A DNA stretch of 22,054 nt, taken from positions 1 to 22,054 of the forward strand of contig JAFKLV010000374.1 of assembly GCA_017304125.1 (NCBI GenBank). The letters run 5' to 3'. A program made the position numbers and the translations under genes. Origin of the DNA: Sphingomonadales bacterium. GTDB taxonomy: Bacteria > Pseudomonadota > Alphaproteobacteria > Sphingomonadales > Sphingomonadaceae. Below are positions 8,352 to 15,444 of the stretch, piece by piece. Under the pieces are notes generated by a model. The model had not been told where the DNA came from, ran no database searches, and saw nothing but the letters and a program-made list of their open reading frames with translations. The stretch's first letter is position 1, and each line of letters opens with the position of its first letter.

Positions 8352-9701
8352 CTAGGCGGTGATCTCCGGCACCGCGGCGATGCCCTGCTCGAACAGCAAT
8401 TGCGCCGCCTGGAACAAGGTCCGCTCGGCGCCCGGCGCGGCGATCAGTTGCACGCCGAGCGGCAACGGCCCCGTATGCGCGAGCGGTAGCACGATGCTCG
8501 GCAATCCCATCAGGCTGATCGGCTGGGTATAGATCCCCAAATGGCTCCGCGCCGAGATCTTCGCCCCGTCGAAGGTCATATAGGGCTCGTCGATCAGCGG
8601 CGCATAGCCCGGTGCCGCCGGAGTGATGAACAGATCGCAATGCGGAAACAGCCGTGCGCCGCGCGTGCGGATCCAGGTCTGGAAGCGTGACGCCTGAAGA
8701 TAATCGTCCGCCGGCATCAGCAGGCCCGCGAGCAATCGGTCGCGGGTGGTCGGGCCATAAGCGGTGGGGCTGTCGATCAGGCTCTTGCGGTGGAGGTTGG
8801 CGCCCTCCGCCGCGATGATCACCGATGCTGCGGCGCGGGCGTAAGCGACGTGCTGCAGTTCGAGGCTGACCCGGCCGTGCTCGGCCCAGATCGGGGCCAT
8901 TGCGGCGCGCATCGGCTCCTCGATATTCGCGTCGAACCACCCCTTGAGCCGCCCGAAATTGAGCGTGCCGCGCGGGCGCGCATCCGGCTCGGGCGTCTGT
9001 TCGCGCAGGATATCGCGCACGAGGATGATGTCCTCGATATGTCGCGCGATCGGCCCGACCACATCGAGGCTGTCGACCAGCGGCTGGGTGCCGTCGCGCG
9101 GCAGATCGCCGAACGTCGGGGCGAGCCCGATCACGCCGCACAGCGCCGCCGGGATGCGGATCGATCCGTTGATGTCGGAGGCGAGCGAGAAGGGCACCGT
9201 CCGGTTGGCGACCGCCGCGGCCGATCCGCCGCATGCCCCGCCCGCCAGCCGGCGCTCGTCATGCGGATTGGGCGTCGTGCCATAATGGCTGTTGATCGTG
9301 ACGAACCCATAAGAGAATTCGTCCATATTCTGCCGGCCGAGCAGCACTGCGCCGGCGGCTTCGAGCAGCCGGATCGCCTTGGCATCCTGTCGCGCGAATG
9401 GCCCCGCCGCGCGCAGCCGCGAGCCCGCGGTGGTCGGCTGGAAGATCACGTCGAAATGATCCGCGACGCCGAACGGCACCCCGGCGAGCGGCCCCGGATC
9501 GAGCCCGGCCTGAACGATCTTGTCGACCGCCTCCGCCCGCAGCAGCGCGCGATCGCGATAGACCGAGATGAACCCGCTCTTCGGGCAACCGAGCCGCTCG
9601 ATATGCGCCAGCGCGCTTTCGCACACCGCAGCAGCGCTCATCCGGCCGCTGCGCACGGCGGCGGCGATCGCCCCGGCGCTCTCGCGATGAAGCTCACTCA
9701 T
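8352..9701 (-). CDS. AtzE-like amidase-signature protein, triad degenerate
   Basis: Amidase-signature protein of 449 residues from the ATG at 9701, normal length. Its active-site flanks resemble AtzE (1-carboxybiuret hydrolase): GVPFGVADHFDV and SDINGSIRIP. Active members use Lys, cis-Ser and Ser. Here the Lys position is Ala80 (codon 9462-9464), the cis-Ser position is Ala156 in GGACGGS (codon 9234-9236, normally GGSSGGS), and only the nucleophile Ser180 remains, exactly 24 residues on as in the family. The frame is otherwise intact, so this is selective loss, not decay. The start overlaps the stop of the preceding small AtzG-like gene by 8 nt, so the two are translationally coupled and probably form a complex. 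It may be inactive (structural or regulatory) or use altered chemistry. Confidence 0.85.
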   Translation of the reverse strand: MSELHRESAGAIAAAVRSGRMSAAAVCESALAHIERLGCPKSGFISVYRDRALLRAEAVDKIVQAGLDPGPLAGVPFGVADHFDVIFQPTTAGSRLRAAGPFARQDAKAIRLLEAAGAVLLGRQNMDEFSYGFVTINSHYGTTPNPHDERRLAGGACGGSAAAVANRTVPFSLASDINGSIRIPAALCGVIGLAPTFGDLPRDGTQPLVDSLDVVGPIARHIEDIILVRDILREQTPEPDARPRGTLNFGRLKGWFDANIEEPMRAAMAPIWAEHGRVSLELQHVAYARAAASVIIAAEGANLHRKSLIDSPTAYGPTTRDRLLAGLLMPADDYLQASRFQTWIRTRGARLFPHCDLFITPAAPGYAPLIDEPYMTFDGAKISARSHLGIYTQPISLMGLPSIVLPLAHTGPLPLGVQLIAAPGAERTLFQAAQLLFEQGIAAVPEITA

Positions 9702-9891
9702 GCGGGAGATCTGCGGTGCTATAGTCGAACGGATCGAGCGTCGCGGCATGATCCTGCAGCACGATCAAATTGCGGACGATCCCGTCGAGATAATCGTCGG
9801 GCAGGTCGAGCCCGGCCTCGCCGAGCCGCAGCTTCACCGTTGCGGGTGTCGGGCGCGCTTTCGCGCCCCTGCTCGGCTGCTTCATGTCCAT
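9694..9891 (-). CDS. Small AtzG-like (DUF4089/GatC-like) partner of the amidase
   Basis: A 65-residue protein ending ...LDPFDYSTADLPHE. After a basic N-terminus comes one long amphipathic helix (VKLRLGEAGLDLPDDYLDGI continuing to LQDHAATL) and a short acidic/aromatic tail. This is the layout of AtzG and the related GatC, small proteins that wrap around an amidase subunit. The position supports this: its TGA overlaps the ATG of the AtzE-like amidase by 8 nt. Alternative start ATG 9885 gives 63 residues and a better-spaced GAAGG site. The family call rests on size, pattern and context, not on a database hit. It follows the amidohydrolase gene by about 84 nt. Confidence 0.6.
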   Translation of the reverse strand: MDMKQPSRGAKARPTPATVKLRLGEAGLDLPDDYLDGIVRNLIVLQDHAATLDPFDYSTADLPHE

Positions 9892-9975
9892 CCTTCACCT
9901 CGGCGCGTCCCACCGGGCGCTGCTGCGGCGGACTCTAAGCGTGGGTCCGTCGGTGCTTCAAGGGATTTCGCCCGA

Positions 9976-11376
9976 TCAGCGGACGATCGGCCAGGGCGAC
10001 AGCAGCGGCAGCCCCGCGCGTTCGACCAGCGCCGCGCCCGCATCCTGCGCGCGGCGCAGCAAGGCGGCTTCGTCGATCACCGTCGATCGATAGCCGTCGA
10101 TCACCCGCTCGCCTTCGATCCATACGCTGTGCACCCCGCGCCCGTCCGCCGACCAGACCAATTGGTTGACCGGATTGAGCAGCGGGCGGAGCTCGGGGCG
10201 GTTGGCGTCGTGGCAGACGAAATCGGCGCGCTTGCCGGGTTCGAGCGAGCCGATCTCGTCGGCCATGCCCAGCGCGCGGGCGGCATTCACCGTGATCGTT
10301 TCGAGCATCATGTGCGCCGGAAACACGCTGACATCGCCGCGCGCATCCTTGAAGGTGGCCGACGCCATCGGCAGCAGCCGCATGATATCGCAATCATAGC
10401 CGTCCGAACCGATCAGCAAATTGGTCCCGCGGGCGACGAATTCGGGATAGCGCCCCTTTTTCGAGGCCATGAACCCGCCCTTCAGCGCGGCGAGCGGGCA
10501 ATAAGCGACATGCGTGCCGCTTTCGACGATCAGCTCGAACTCGGCATCGTCGAGATGGGTGACATGGGTGAGGACGAGATTGCCGCCAAGCATCCCGAGA
10601 TCGGCGAGATGCTCGATCGGCCGGCGCCCGACATTGGCAAGATACAAGTCGGTGTCCGAGGCATAGGGGCTCATATGCGCGGCGAAGCCGAGCCCGCGCG
10701 CATCGGCGAGCGCCTTGGCCGCATGCCATACCGCATCGGTATTGCAATTGTGCCCGACGAGGATCGGCCAGGCGGCGATCCGGCTGTCGGACGAGACGGG
10801 ATAGGCCTCGACCGCGCGTTCCATCGCGGCGATCGCATCGTCGCTCGCCGCGACCGGGTCCTGCGTCGGATCGAAGGCGCGGCCCTCGGTCCACAGCCCG
10901 ATCCGCGCGCGGATCTTCATCTCGGCAAGGCCGTCGGCGACCGCGTCAAGGTAGCGGATGGTGCCGGCCTCGAGGAAGCAGGTGATCCCGCAGCGGAGCA
11001 TCTCGAACGCGGCGAGCTGCGCCGAAATCCGCTCGTCCTCCGCGGTCTGCGTCAGGAAGCGCGGCATGACCCATTTGGCGAAGGTATCGGGATCGCGATA
11101 ATCGATCGTGTCGGGCATGAAGCCGCGGGTCAGCGGATCGCCGGTGATATGGACATGGCCGTTGATGAAGCCCGGCGTGATGATGAAATCGCGCCCGTCG
11201 ATCGCGACGCTCGCCGTGTACGCCGGATCGATCTCGCGGCTCGGCCCGACCGCGACGATGCGGCCCTTGTCGATCGCCAGCGAACCGTCGAGCAGGACGC
11301 GCCGCTCGCGATCCATCGTGATGATCGTGGCGTTGCGGACCAAGGTATCGATGCGCCGGGGGGCTTGTGCCGTCAT
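9976..11376 (-). CDS. Metal-dependent amidohydrolase (TRZ/ATZ/cytosine-deaminase-like)
   Basis: Cytoplasmic TIM-barrel hydrolase of 466 residues from the ATG at 11376. The metal ligands of a mononuclear amidohydrolase are present: HVH (74 and 76), His234 in GFAAHMSPYASD, His271 in LTHVTH, and Asp325 in IGSDG. An N-terminal and C-terminal beta-sandwich (VRNATIITMD; EPGKRADFVCHDAN, VWIEGERVIDG) is typical of the TRZ/ATZ family. That family removes amino, chloro or methylthio groups from purines, triazines and similar rings. The catalytic Glu usually three residues after the barrel His (HxxE) is absent: the residue is Pro237. It may therefore not be a classical deaminase. The start overlaps the upstream NTF2-like stop by 4 nt (ATGA), so the two are co-translated. 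Confidence 0.88.
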   Translation of the reverse strand: MTAQAPRRIDTLVRNATIITMDRERRVLLDGSLAIDKGRIVAVGPSREIDPAYTASVAIDGRDFIITPGFINGHVHITGDPLTRGFMPDTIDYRDPDTFAKWVMPRFLTQTAEDERISAQLAAFEMLRCGITCFLEAGTIRYLDAVADGLAEMKIRARIGLWTEGRAFDPTQDPVAASDDAIAAMERAVEAYPVSSDSRIAAWPILVGHNCNTDAVWHAAKALADARGLGFAAHMSPYASDTDLYLANVGRRPIEHLADLGMLGGNLVLTHVTHLDDAEFELIVESGTHVAYCPLAALKGGFMASKKGRYPEFVARGTNLLIGSDGYDCDIMRLLPMASATFKDARGDVSVFPAHMMLETITVNAARALGMADEIGSLEPGKRADFVCHDANRPELRPLLNPVNQLVWSADGRGVHSVWIEGERVIDGYRSTVIDEAALLRRAQDAGAALVERAGLPLLSPWPIVR

Positions 11377-11759
11377 AGCGGGAGGTCGACGCCGATCTGG
11401 CGGAAATAGGTCAGCCCGTCCCAATAGTCGTCGCGTTGCGCCACCAGATCGCCTTCGACGGTGATCATCATGACGCCCTCGATGCGGAGCGGGCGGCCGG
11501 CATCGCTCGCGGTCATCACATAAGGCGCGGCGACGACATTGCCCTGCACGATCGGGGAGGCGACCGTGTAGCTGATCCCCTCGAACTGCTTGAGGAAGCC
11601 GGCGAGGCGTGTCCGATAGAGATCACGCCCCGCGAAGCGGCTGCCGAGCACGCCCATCTGATTGTTGGCGAAATCCGCGGTTACCCGATCGGCGACCTGA
11701 TCGGGGTCGCCGCTGGAAAAGGCCGCAATATAGCCGAGCGCAACCTCAAGCGGCGTCAC
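11373..11759 (-). CDS. NTF2-like / SnoaL-type small protein
   Basis: A 128-residue protein from a GTG at 11759 (V/MTPLEVALGYIAAFSSGDPD). An N-terminal helix with the typical YIAAFSSGDPDQVADRVTADF pattern is followed by four or five strands (GVMMITVEGDLVAQRDDYWD), the fold of nuclear transport factor 2-like proteins. Members include ketosteroid isomerases, polyketide cyclases and small subunits of ring-hydroxylating dioxygenases. No catalytic assignment is possible. The GTG start lies inside the preceding VOC gene (14-nt overlap) and its stop overlaps the amidohydrolase ATG by 4 nt. No ATG start fits without running far into the VOC gene in another frame. Confidence 0.78.
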   Translation of the reverse strand: MTPLEVALGYIAAFSSGDPDQVADRVTADFANNQMGVLGSRFAGRDLYRTRLAGFLKQFEGISYTVASPIVQGNVVAAPYVMTASDAGRPLRIEGVMMITVEGDLVAQRDDYWDGLTYFRQIGVDLPL

Positions 11760-12237
11760 CGCCCCATTCCTTCCGGATCGTTTCGTAGACGCCCTGATCG
11801 TAGGAGAATTCGACCGTATTGCCATCCGGATCCTTGAGGAAGCAGACGTAACCGACCGGCTCCGGCATCTTGAGCGGGCCGAGCGCGAGGCAGCCGGCTT
11901 CCTTGGCCCGCGCGGCGATCGCATCGACTTCCTCGGCCGAGGTGGTTTCGATCCCGATATGCGCGAACGGGCCGAGCACGCCGTGGAGCGCGGGGGCAAA
12001 GGGATCCTTGCCCTCGTAGAATTGCGCCAGCACCAGCACGAACGGCGATTCCAGATTCTGCGTGCGGTCCGCCAGCCACGCGCCGCGGCCCTGCGCATCC
12101 TCGTTGCGCGCGAGCACCGTCAGGTGCGTGAACTGTTCATACCAGGCGATGGTCGCGTCGATATCCTTCACCAGCAGCGCCAGATGGGTCCATCGCTGGC
12201 GGGTCGGATGGACTTGATAATTCGGGCTGGTCGCCAT
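11746..12237 (-). CDS. VOC family protein (glyoxalase/dioxygenase-like)
   Basis: Vicinal-oxygen-chelate protein of 163 residues from the ATG at 12237, preceded by the ribosome site GAGGGAGAGGAAC. It contains two beta-alpha-beta-beta-beta modules. His18 (WTHLALLV), His93 (FAHIGIET) and Glu143 (DPDGNTVEFSYDQ) are positioned as a metal-binding set, so it may be catalytically competent as a lyase, isomerase or extradiol-type enzyme. It is the first gene of the minus-strand operon leading to the NTF2-like protein, amidohydrolase, AtzG-like protein and amidase. The promoter is presumably in 12238-12451. Confidence 0.88.
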   Translation of the reverse strand: MATSPNYQVHPTRQRWTHLALLVKDIDATIAWYEQFTHLTVLARNEDAQGRGAWLADRTQNLESPFVLVLAQFYEGKDPFAPALHGVLGPFAHIGIETTSAEEVDAIAARAKEAGCLALGPLKMPEPVGYVCFLKDPDGNTVEFSYDQGVYETIRKEWGGDAA

Positions 12238-12337
12238 GTTCCTCTCCCTCGCAACCACCTTGCCGGTGTCGCGTAATCCGGGCGCGGTGACAATGCGCCC
12301 GATCGATATCGCGAAGCTAGATGCCCGGCGGGGGCGT

Positions 12338-12347
12338 CGCTTGATCA
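12338..12347. promoter_or_regulatory. CGCTTGATCA box in VOC/flavin reductase divergent region (candidate)
   Basis: Second occurrence of the CGCTTGATCA 10-mer seen at 1186-1195, about 101 bp before the VOC start, with a similar TAG / GCCCGGCG context on the gene-proximal side. It runs into an AT-rich ATATATG stretch. A common activator for the VOC operon and the left-edge MFS gene is conceivable; support is limited. Confidence 0.25.
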
Positions 12348-12451
12348 TATATGCACGCCCGCTTGCCGCTTCGCTCCGCCAACTGGACAGGGGGCGATGC
12401 GCCTGCCTAACCCTTGCGCTGGACAATAGATTTCAGCGGCGAGGAGCAGCG

Positions 12452-12928
12452 ATGCCGGCGGTCGACCAGCGCGAGTTGCGCAACATTCTCGGCAGCTATG
12501 CCACCGGCGTGGCGGTGGCGACCTGCCGCGATGCCGCGGGGCAGCGCGCCGCGATGACGATCAACAGCTTCGCCTCGGTCTCGCTGTCGCCGCCGCGCGT
12601 GCTGTGGAGCATCGGCGAGACGAGCGACCAGTTCGCCGCGTTCAGCGAGGCGACGCACTATGCGATCAATATCCTGAGCGACGAGCATCGCGCGCTGTCG
12701 ACGCATTTCGCGACCTCCAGCCCCGACAAATTCGCCGGGATCGACAGCTATGACGGGATCGCGGGATTGCCGCTGCTGCCCGATTGCTGCGCCTTGTTGC
12801 AATGCAAGATCGTCGAGCGGGTCAGGACCGGCGATCATGTCATTCTGATCGGTGAAGTATTGGATGCCGAGCGCGCCGATCGCGGGCCGTTGATCTTCCA
12901 TCGCAGCGCCTATCACGCGCTGGCCTGA
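12452..12928 (+). CDS. Flavin reductase domain protein (two-component monooxygenase type)
   Basis: A 158-residue protein of the HpaC/RutF-like flavin reductase family, which reduces FMN or FAD with NAD(P)H for a partner monooxygenase. Typical segments are the N-terminal LRNILGSYATGVAVATCRD, AMTINSFASVSLSPPRVLW (flavin-binding loop), FAINILSDEH-like YAINILSDEHRALSTHFA, and the closing strand/GEV motif. The ATG at 12452 follows GAGGAG by 5 nt, a clear start; a longer in-frame extension upstream has no such site. No flavin-dependent monooxygenase large subunit lies in the window, and this type is not the usual Rieske reductase. It diverges from the VOC operon and is followed 110 nt later by another VOC gene. 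Confidence 0.88.
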   Translation: MPAVDQRELRNILGSYATGVAVATCRDAAGQRAAMTINSFASVSLSPPRVLWSIGETSDQFAAFSEATHYAINILSDEHRALSTHFATSSPDKFAGIDSYDGIAGLPLLPDCCALLQCKIVERVRTGDHVILIGEVLDAERADRGPLIFHRSAYHALA

Positions 12929-13038
12929 GCGCGGCATCTTCGACCAACTTCCCGGACACCTGCGAGCAAGACGCGCCCCGGCGCGCCTCGCACGATGTCG
13001 GCCGTTTCCATGCGCCACATTATTCGGAGAGCGATTGC

Positions 13039-13527
13039 ATGACTTATCCCAATACGCTGATCTTCGTCGATCTTGCGTCCGACGACCCCAGCGCGACCGG
13101 CAAATTCTACGCCGCGGTGATGGGCTGGACCAATGAGGGGCGCCCGGAAGGGTTGTTCCACCGCCTCGTCCCCGGCCAGAACTTCCAGACCTCGGATGGC
13201 GAGCAGGGGCCGACCGGCAACCTCCACATCGGCATCTTCAACACCGCCAACCAGCGCCCGCATCCGTCGGCCGAGCTGGCGCCGCGCGAGCTGGCGATCG
13301 GCCAGGCCAAGGCGCGCATCTGGGTGCTGATCAGCGACGACGATACCGCCGATGCGATCATGGAACGCGCCACCGCGCGCGGCGCCACCGAATTGTGGCG
13401 CAACCATTATTGGAAGGAATTCAACGGCTATAACCACGCCTTCCGCGATCCCTGGGGTAATGAGATCGTATTGTGGGGCAAGGCGGGGCAAGACCCGCAG
13501 ATTCCCGCGAACTTCACGCGGGAATAG
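13039..13527 (+). CDS. VOC family protein
   Basis: A 162-residue vicinal-oxygen-chelate protein. Typical first module: FVDLASDDPSATGKFYAAVMGW. The second module ends in AFRDPWGNEIVLWGK, with the usual final metal-ligand Glu. A large insertion with HIGIFNTANQRPHPSAELAP lies between them. Functions in this subfamily are mostly unassigned (glyoxalase/bleomycin-resistance-like). GGAG at about 10 nt before the ATG is an acceptable ribosome site. It follows the flavin reductase in the same direction, 110 nt apart with no terminator between, and is closed by the hairpin at 13547-13582, so the two probably share a transcript. Confidence 0.88.
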   Translation: MTYPNTLIFVDLASDDPSATGKFYAAVMGWTNEGRPEGLFHRLVPGQNFQTSDGEQGPTGNLHIGIFNTANQRPHPSAELAPRELAIGQAKARIWVLISDDDTADAIMERATARGATELWRNHYWKEFNGYNHAFRDPWGNEIVLWGKAGQDPQIPANFTRE

Positions 13528-13546
13528 TCTCTCCGTTCGCCGGGAT

Positions 13547-13582
13547 AAAAGGGGTCATCGCCTATGCGATGCCCCCTTTTTT
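13547..13582 (+). terminator. Rho-independent terminator after the VOC gene
   Basis: AAAAGGGG-T-CATCGC pairs with GCGATG-C-CCCCTTTT around a CTAT loop and ends in a T6 run. It starts about 20 nt after the VOC stop. It is nearly symmetric (A-run on the left), so it could also stop transcription from the right. Confidence 0.85.
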
Positions 13583-13604
13583 GTGAGTCCCATGCGCTAG
13601 AGTC

Positions 13605-13790
13605 GATCGATATTCAGCAATTCTAGCATCGCAATCGCCGTCACCCCGGCCTTGAGCCGGGGTCCATCGGGAGGCAGGCGCAGGGCAAGCGGCTCTGGCC
13701 GCTGAGCGTGCGGCGCAATGGACCCCGGCTCAAGGCCGGGGTGATGGTGGAACTTGACGCCATCTTGTCCGCAAAAGCTGAATATCGATC
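13605..13790. repeat. Perfect 14-bp inverted repeat flanking repeat copy 3
   Basis: GATCGATATTCAGC (13605-13618) is repeated in perfect inverted form as GCTGAATATCGATC (13777-13790). Between them lies palindromic repeat copy 3, nearly concentric with it. The flanks of copies 1 and 2 do not show this sequence. Perfect 14-bp arms within 200 bp are unlikely by chance. They could be ends of a small insertion or a cruciform/protein-binding structure. Confidence 0.8.
13641..13744. repeat. Dispersed palindromic intergenic repeat, copy 3
   Basis: Two 27-bp arms (13641-13667 and 13718-13744) are perfect inverted repeats of each other. The loop is in reverse orientation relative to copies 1 and 2 (CCATCGGGAGGCAGGCGC, GGGCAAG, read as the complement). 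This shows that the element has a direction and has been placed both ways. It lies between two converging transcription units and inside the 14-bp inverted repeat. Confidence 0.85.
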
Positions 13791-13811
13791 CGCCCAAGGT
13801 TCACCCAAACA

Positions 13812-13852
13812 AAAAGGGCCGGTGAAGAGGCATCTCTCCACCGGCCCTTTTC
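13812..13852 (-). terminator. Rho-independent terminator of the hyuAB operon
   Basis: AAAAGGGCCGGTG pairs with CACCGGCCCTTTT (13-bp stem) around a loop containing AAGAGGCATCTCT, itself partly paired. Read on the minus strand it ends in TTTTTG, as expected for a terminator about 20 nt after the HyuB stop. The mirrored T-run means it may work both ways. Confidence 0.85.
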
Positions 13853-13870
13853 TGTCGCTTCCGCGTCGCG

Positions 13871-15421
13871 TCAGGCGGGGGCGCCGATGCCGCCGCCGCC
13901 GGGAGTGACCATCGTCACCACATCGTCCGCGGCCATCACGATCTTGCGCGCCTCATCGGCATCCGCGCCGTTGATCAGGAACGCACCCTTGGCGCCCGGC
14001 TCGCCGCCGTCGAGCCCGGCGGGGCCGGCGCGCAGGCGGCTCGGGATCGCGTTGAGCAGCCATTCCTGCCCCGATCGCATGTGGAAGGCGATCTTCTGCC
14101 CGTCGCCGCCATTCTGCTGGCCGCGACCGCCCGATCCGCGGACCAGCTCCTTGGTGGTGAAGGCGATCGGGATCGATGCCTCGAGCACCTCGATCGAGAC
14201 CGCCGCGACCCCGGTGGGATAGCAAGTCGCGGACAGGCCGGGCTTGCTCGCGCGCGCGCCGGTGCCACCCGAGTAATTGAACATCGAGCTGATGAACGGC
14301 TTGCCGCTCTTGTCCTTGCCCTGCACCTGGACGGTCCACACCGCGCCCGATCCTTCGGCCATCACGCGTTCCGGCAGCACCGGGGCCAGCGCCTTGAGGA
14401 TCGGGAAGGGGACGTACATGCCGACGACGTGGCGCGCGTTGACCGGCGAGGGATATTCGGCGTTGATGATGCAATTGCCGGGCGCGATCACCTTGATCGG
14501 ATCGAGGCTGCCGGCGTTGTTGGGCAGATCGGGGTTGAGCACGCTGCGGATCGCGAAGCTGCTATAGGCGTGGGTATAGGCCATCACCACGTTGATGCCG
14601 CTCTTGCTCGGCGCCGAGCTGCCGGTGAAGTCGATCACGATATCGCCCGCCTTGGGGTCGATCGTCACCGCGGTCTTGAGCGTGATCAGTTCGCCGCCCG
14701 GCACGTCGAACGAGGTTTCGCCGTGATAGGTGCCGCCGGGCAGCTTGCGGATCTCGTCGCGGGTCGCTTTCTCCGAGCGGCTGATGATCTGATCCGACAG
14801 CGCGGTGATATCGTCGAGGCCGTAGCGGTCGCACATCGCGTTGAGCCGCTCGCCGCCGACCTTGCCGCTCGATACCTGTGCCGCGAGATCGCCGAAAATG
14901 GCATCGGGGGTGCGGACGTTCTGGCGGATGATCGCGTGGAGCGTCTGGTTGGGCTGGCCGCGCTCATAGAGTTTGAGCACCGGGATCCACAGCCCTTCCT
15001 CATGAATGTCGCGCGCGCCGGCGCCGACGCCATAGCCGCCGATATCGGTATGGTGGATCGTCGATCCGCAATAGCCGATCAGCCTGTCGCCGCGGAAGAT
15101 CGGGGTCAGCACGGTGATGTCGAAGAAATGCCCCGCCGACATCCACGGATCGTTGGTGATCAGCACGTCGCCCGGATTGATCTGTTCGGGGGGGATGATG
15201 CCGATCAGGTTGCGCGCGGCAGCGCCGAGCGAATTGATGTGGCCGGGGGTGCCGGTGATCGCCTGCGCGACCATCCGCGCCTTGGAGTCGAACAAGGCGG
15301 TGGCGAGATCGCCCGCCTCGCGCACGATCGGGCTGAATGCGATACGCTGCAGCGCCTGCGCCTGTTCGCTGACGATGCTGATCATGTTGCTCCACATGAT
15401 CTCGAGCTGAATGCCGTCCAT
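13871..15421 (-). CDS. hyuB: Hydantoinase B/oxoprolinase family protein
   Basis: A 516-residue protein of the HyuB family. It is the second subunit of ATP-dependent enzymes such as N-methylhydantoinase, 5-oxoprolinase and acetone/acetophenone-type carboxylases. Typical segments: N-terminal EIMWSNMISIVSEQ and LFDSKARMVAQAITGTPGHI, the metal-proximal GHFFDITVLTPIF and STIHHTDIGG, and the Gly-rich C-terminus VTMVTPGGGGIGAP. It starts 23 nt after the HyuA stop (AGGAGAG ribosome site) and is followed by a terminator, so it is the last gene of cupin-iclR-hyuA-hyuB. The two subunits would together activate an amide, ring or ketone with ATP. Substrate unknown; the symbol denotes the family only. Confidence 0.92.
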   Translation of the reverse strand: MDGIQLEIMWSNMISIVSEQAQALQRIAFSPIVREAGDLATALFDSKARMVAQAITGTPGHINSLGAAARNLIGIIPPEQINPGDVLITNDPWMSAGHFFDITVLTPIFRGDRLIGYCGSTIHHTDIGGYGVGAGARDIHEEGLWIPVLKLYERGQPNQTLHAIIRQNVRTPDAIFGDLAAQVSSGKVGGERLNAMCDRYGLDDITALSDQIISRSEKATRDEIRKLPGGTYHGETSFDVPGGELITLKTAVTIDPKAGDIVIDFTGSSAPSKSGINVVMAYTHAYSSFAIRSVLNPDLPNNAGSLDPIKVIAPGNCIINAEYPSPVNARHVVGMYVPFPILKALAPVLPERVMAEGSGAVWTVQVQGKDKSGKPFISSMFNYSGGTGARASKPGLSATCYPTGVAAVSIEVLEASIPIAFTTKELVRGSGGRGQQNGGDGQKIAFHMRSGQEWLLNAIPSRLRAGPAGLDGGEPGAKGAFLINGADADEARKIVMAADDVVTMVTPGGGGIGAPA

Positions 15422-15444
15422 GACTGTGGCTCTCCTGTTATATG

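Noticed and set aside
9700..11409. 569-codon open frame on the plus strand opposite the amidohydrolase
   Set aside because: Antisense shadow of a real gene with strong codon bias; no recognisable motifs and no ribosome site.
13597..13841. Three short ORFs within the repeat region between the VOC and hyuB genes
   Set aside because: Their peptides (for example TPALSRGPL and PMDPGSRPG) are translations of the palindromic repeat arms. The same peptides arise at the other copies, so they are not genes.
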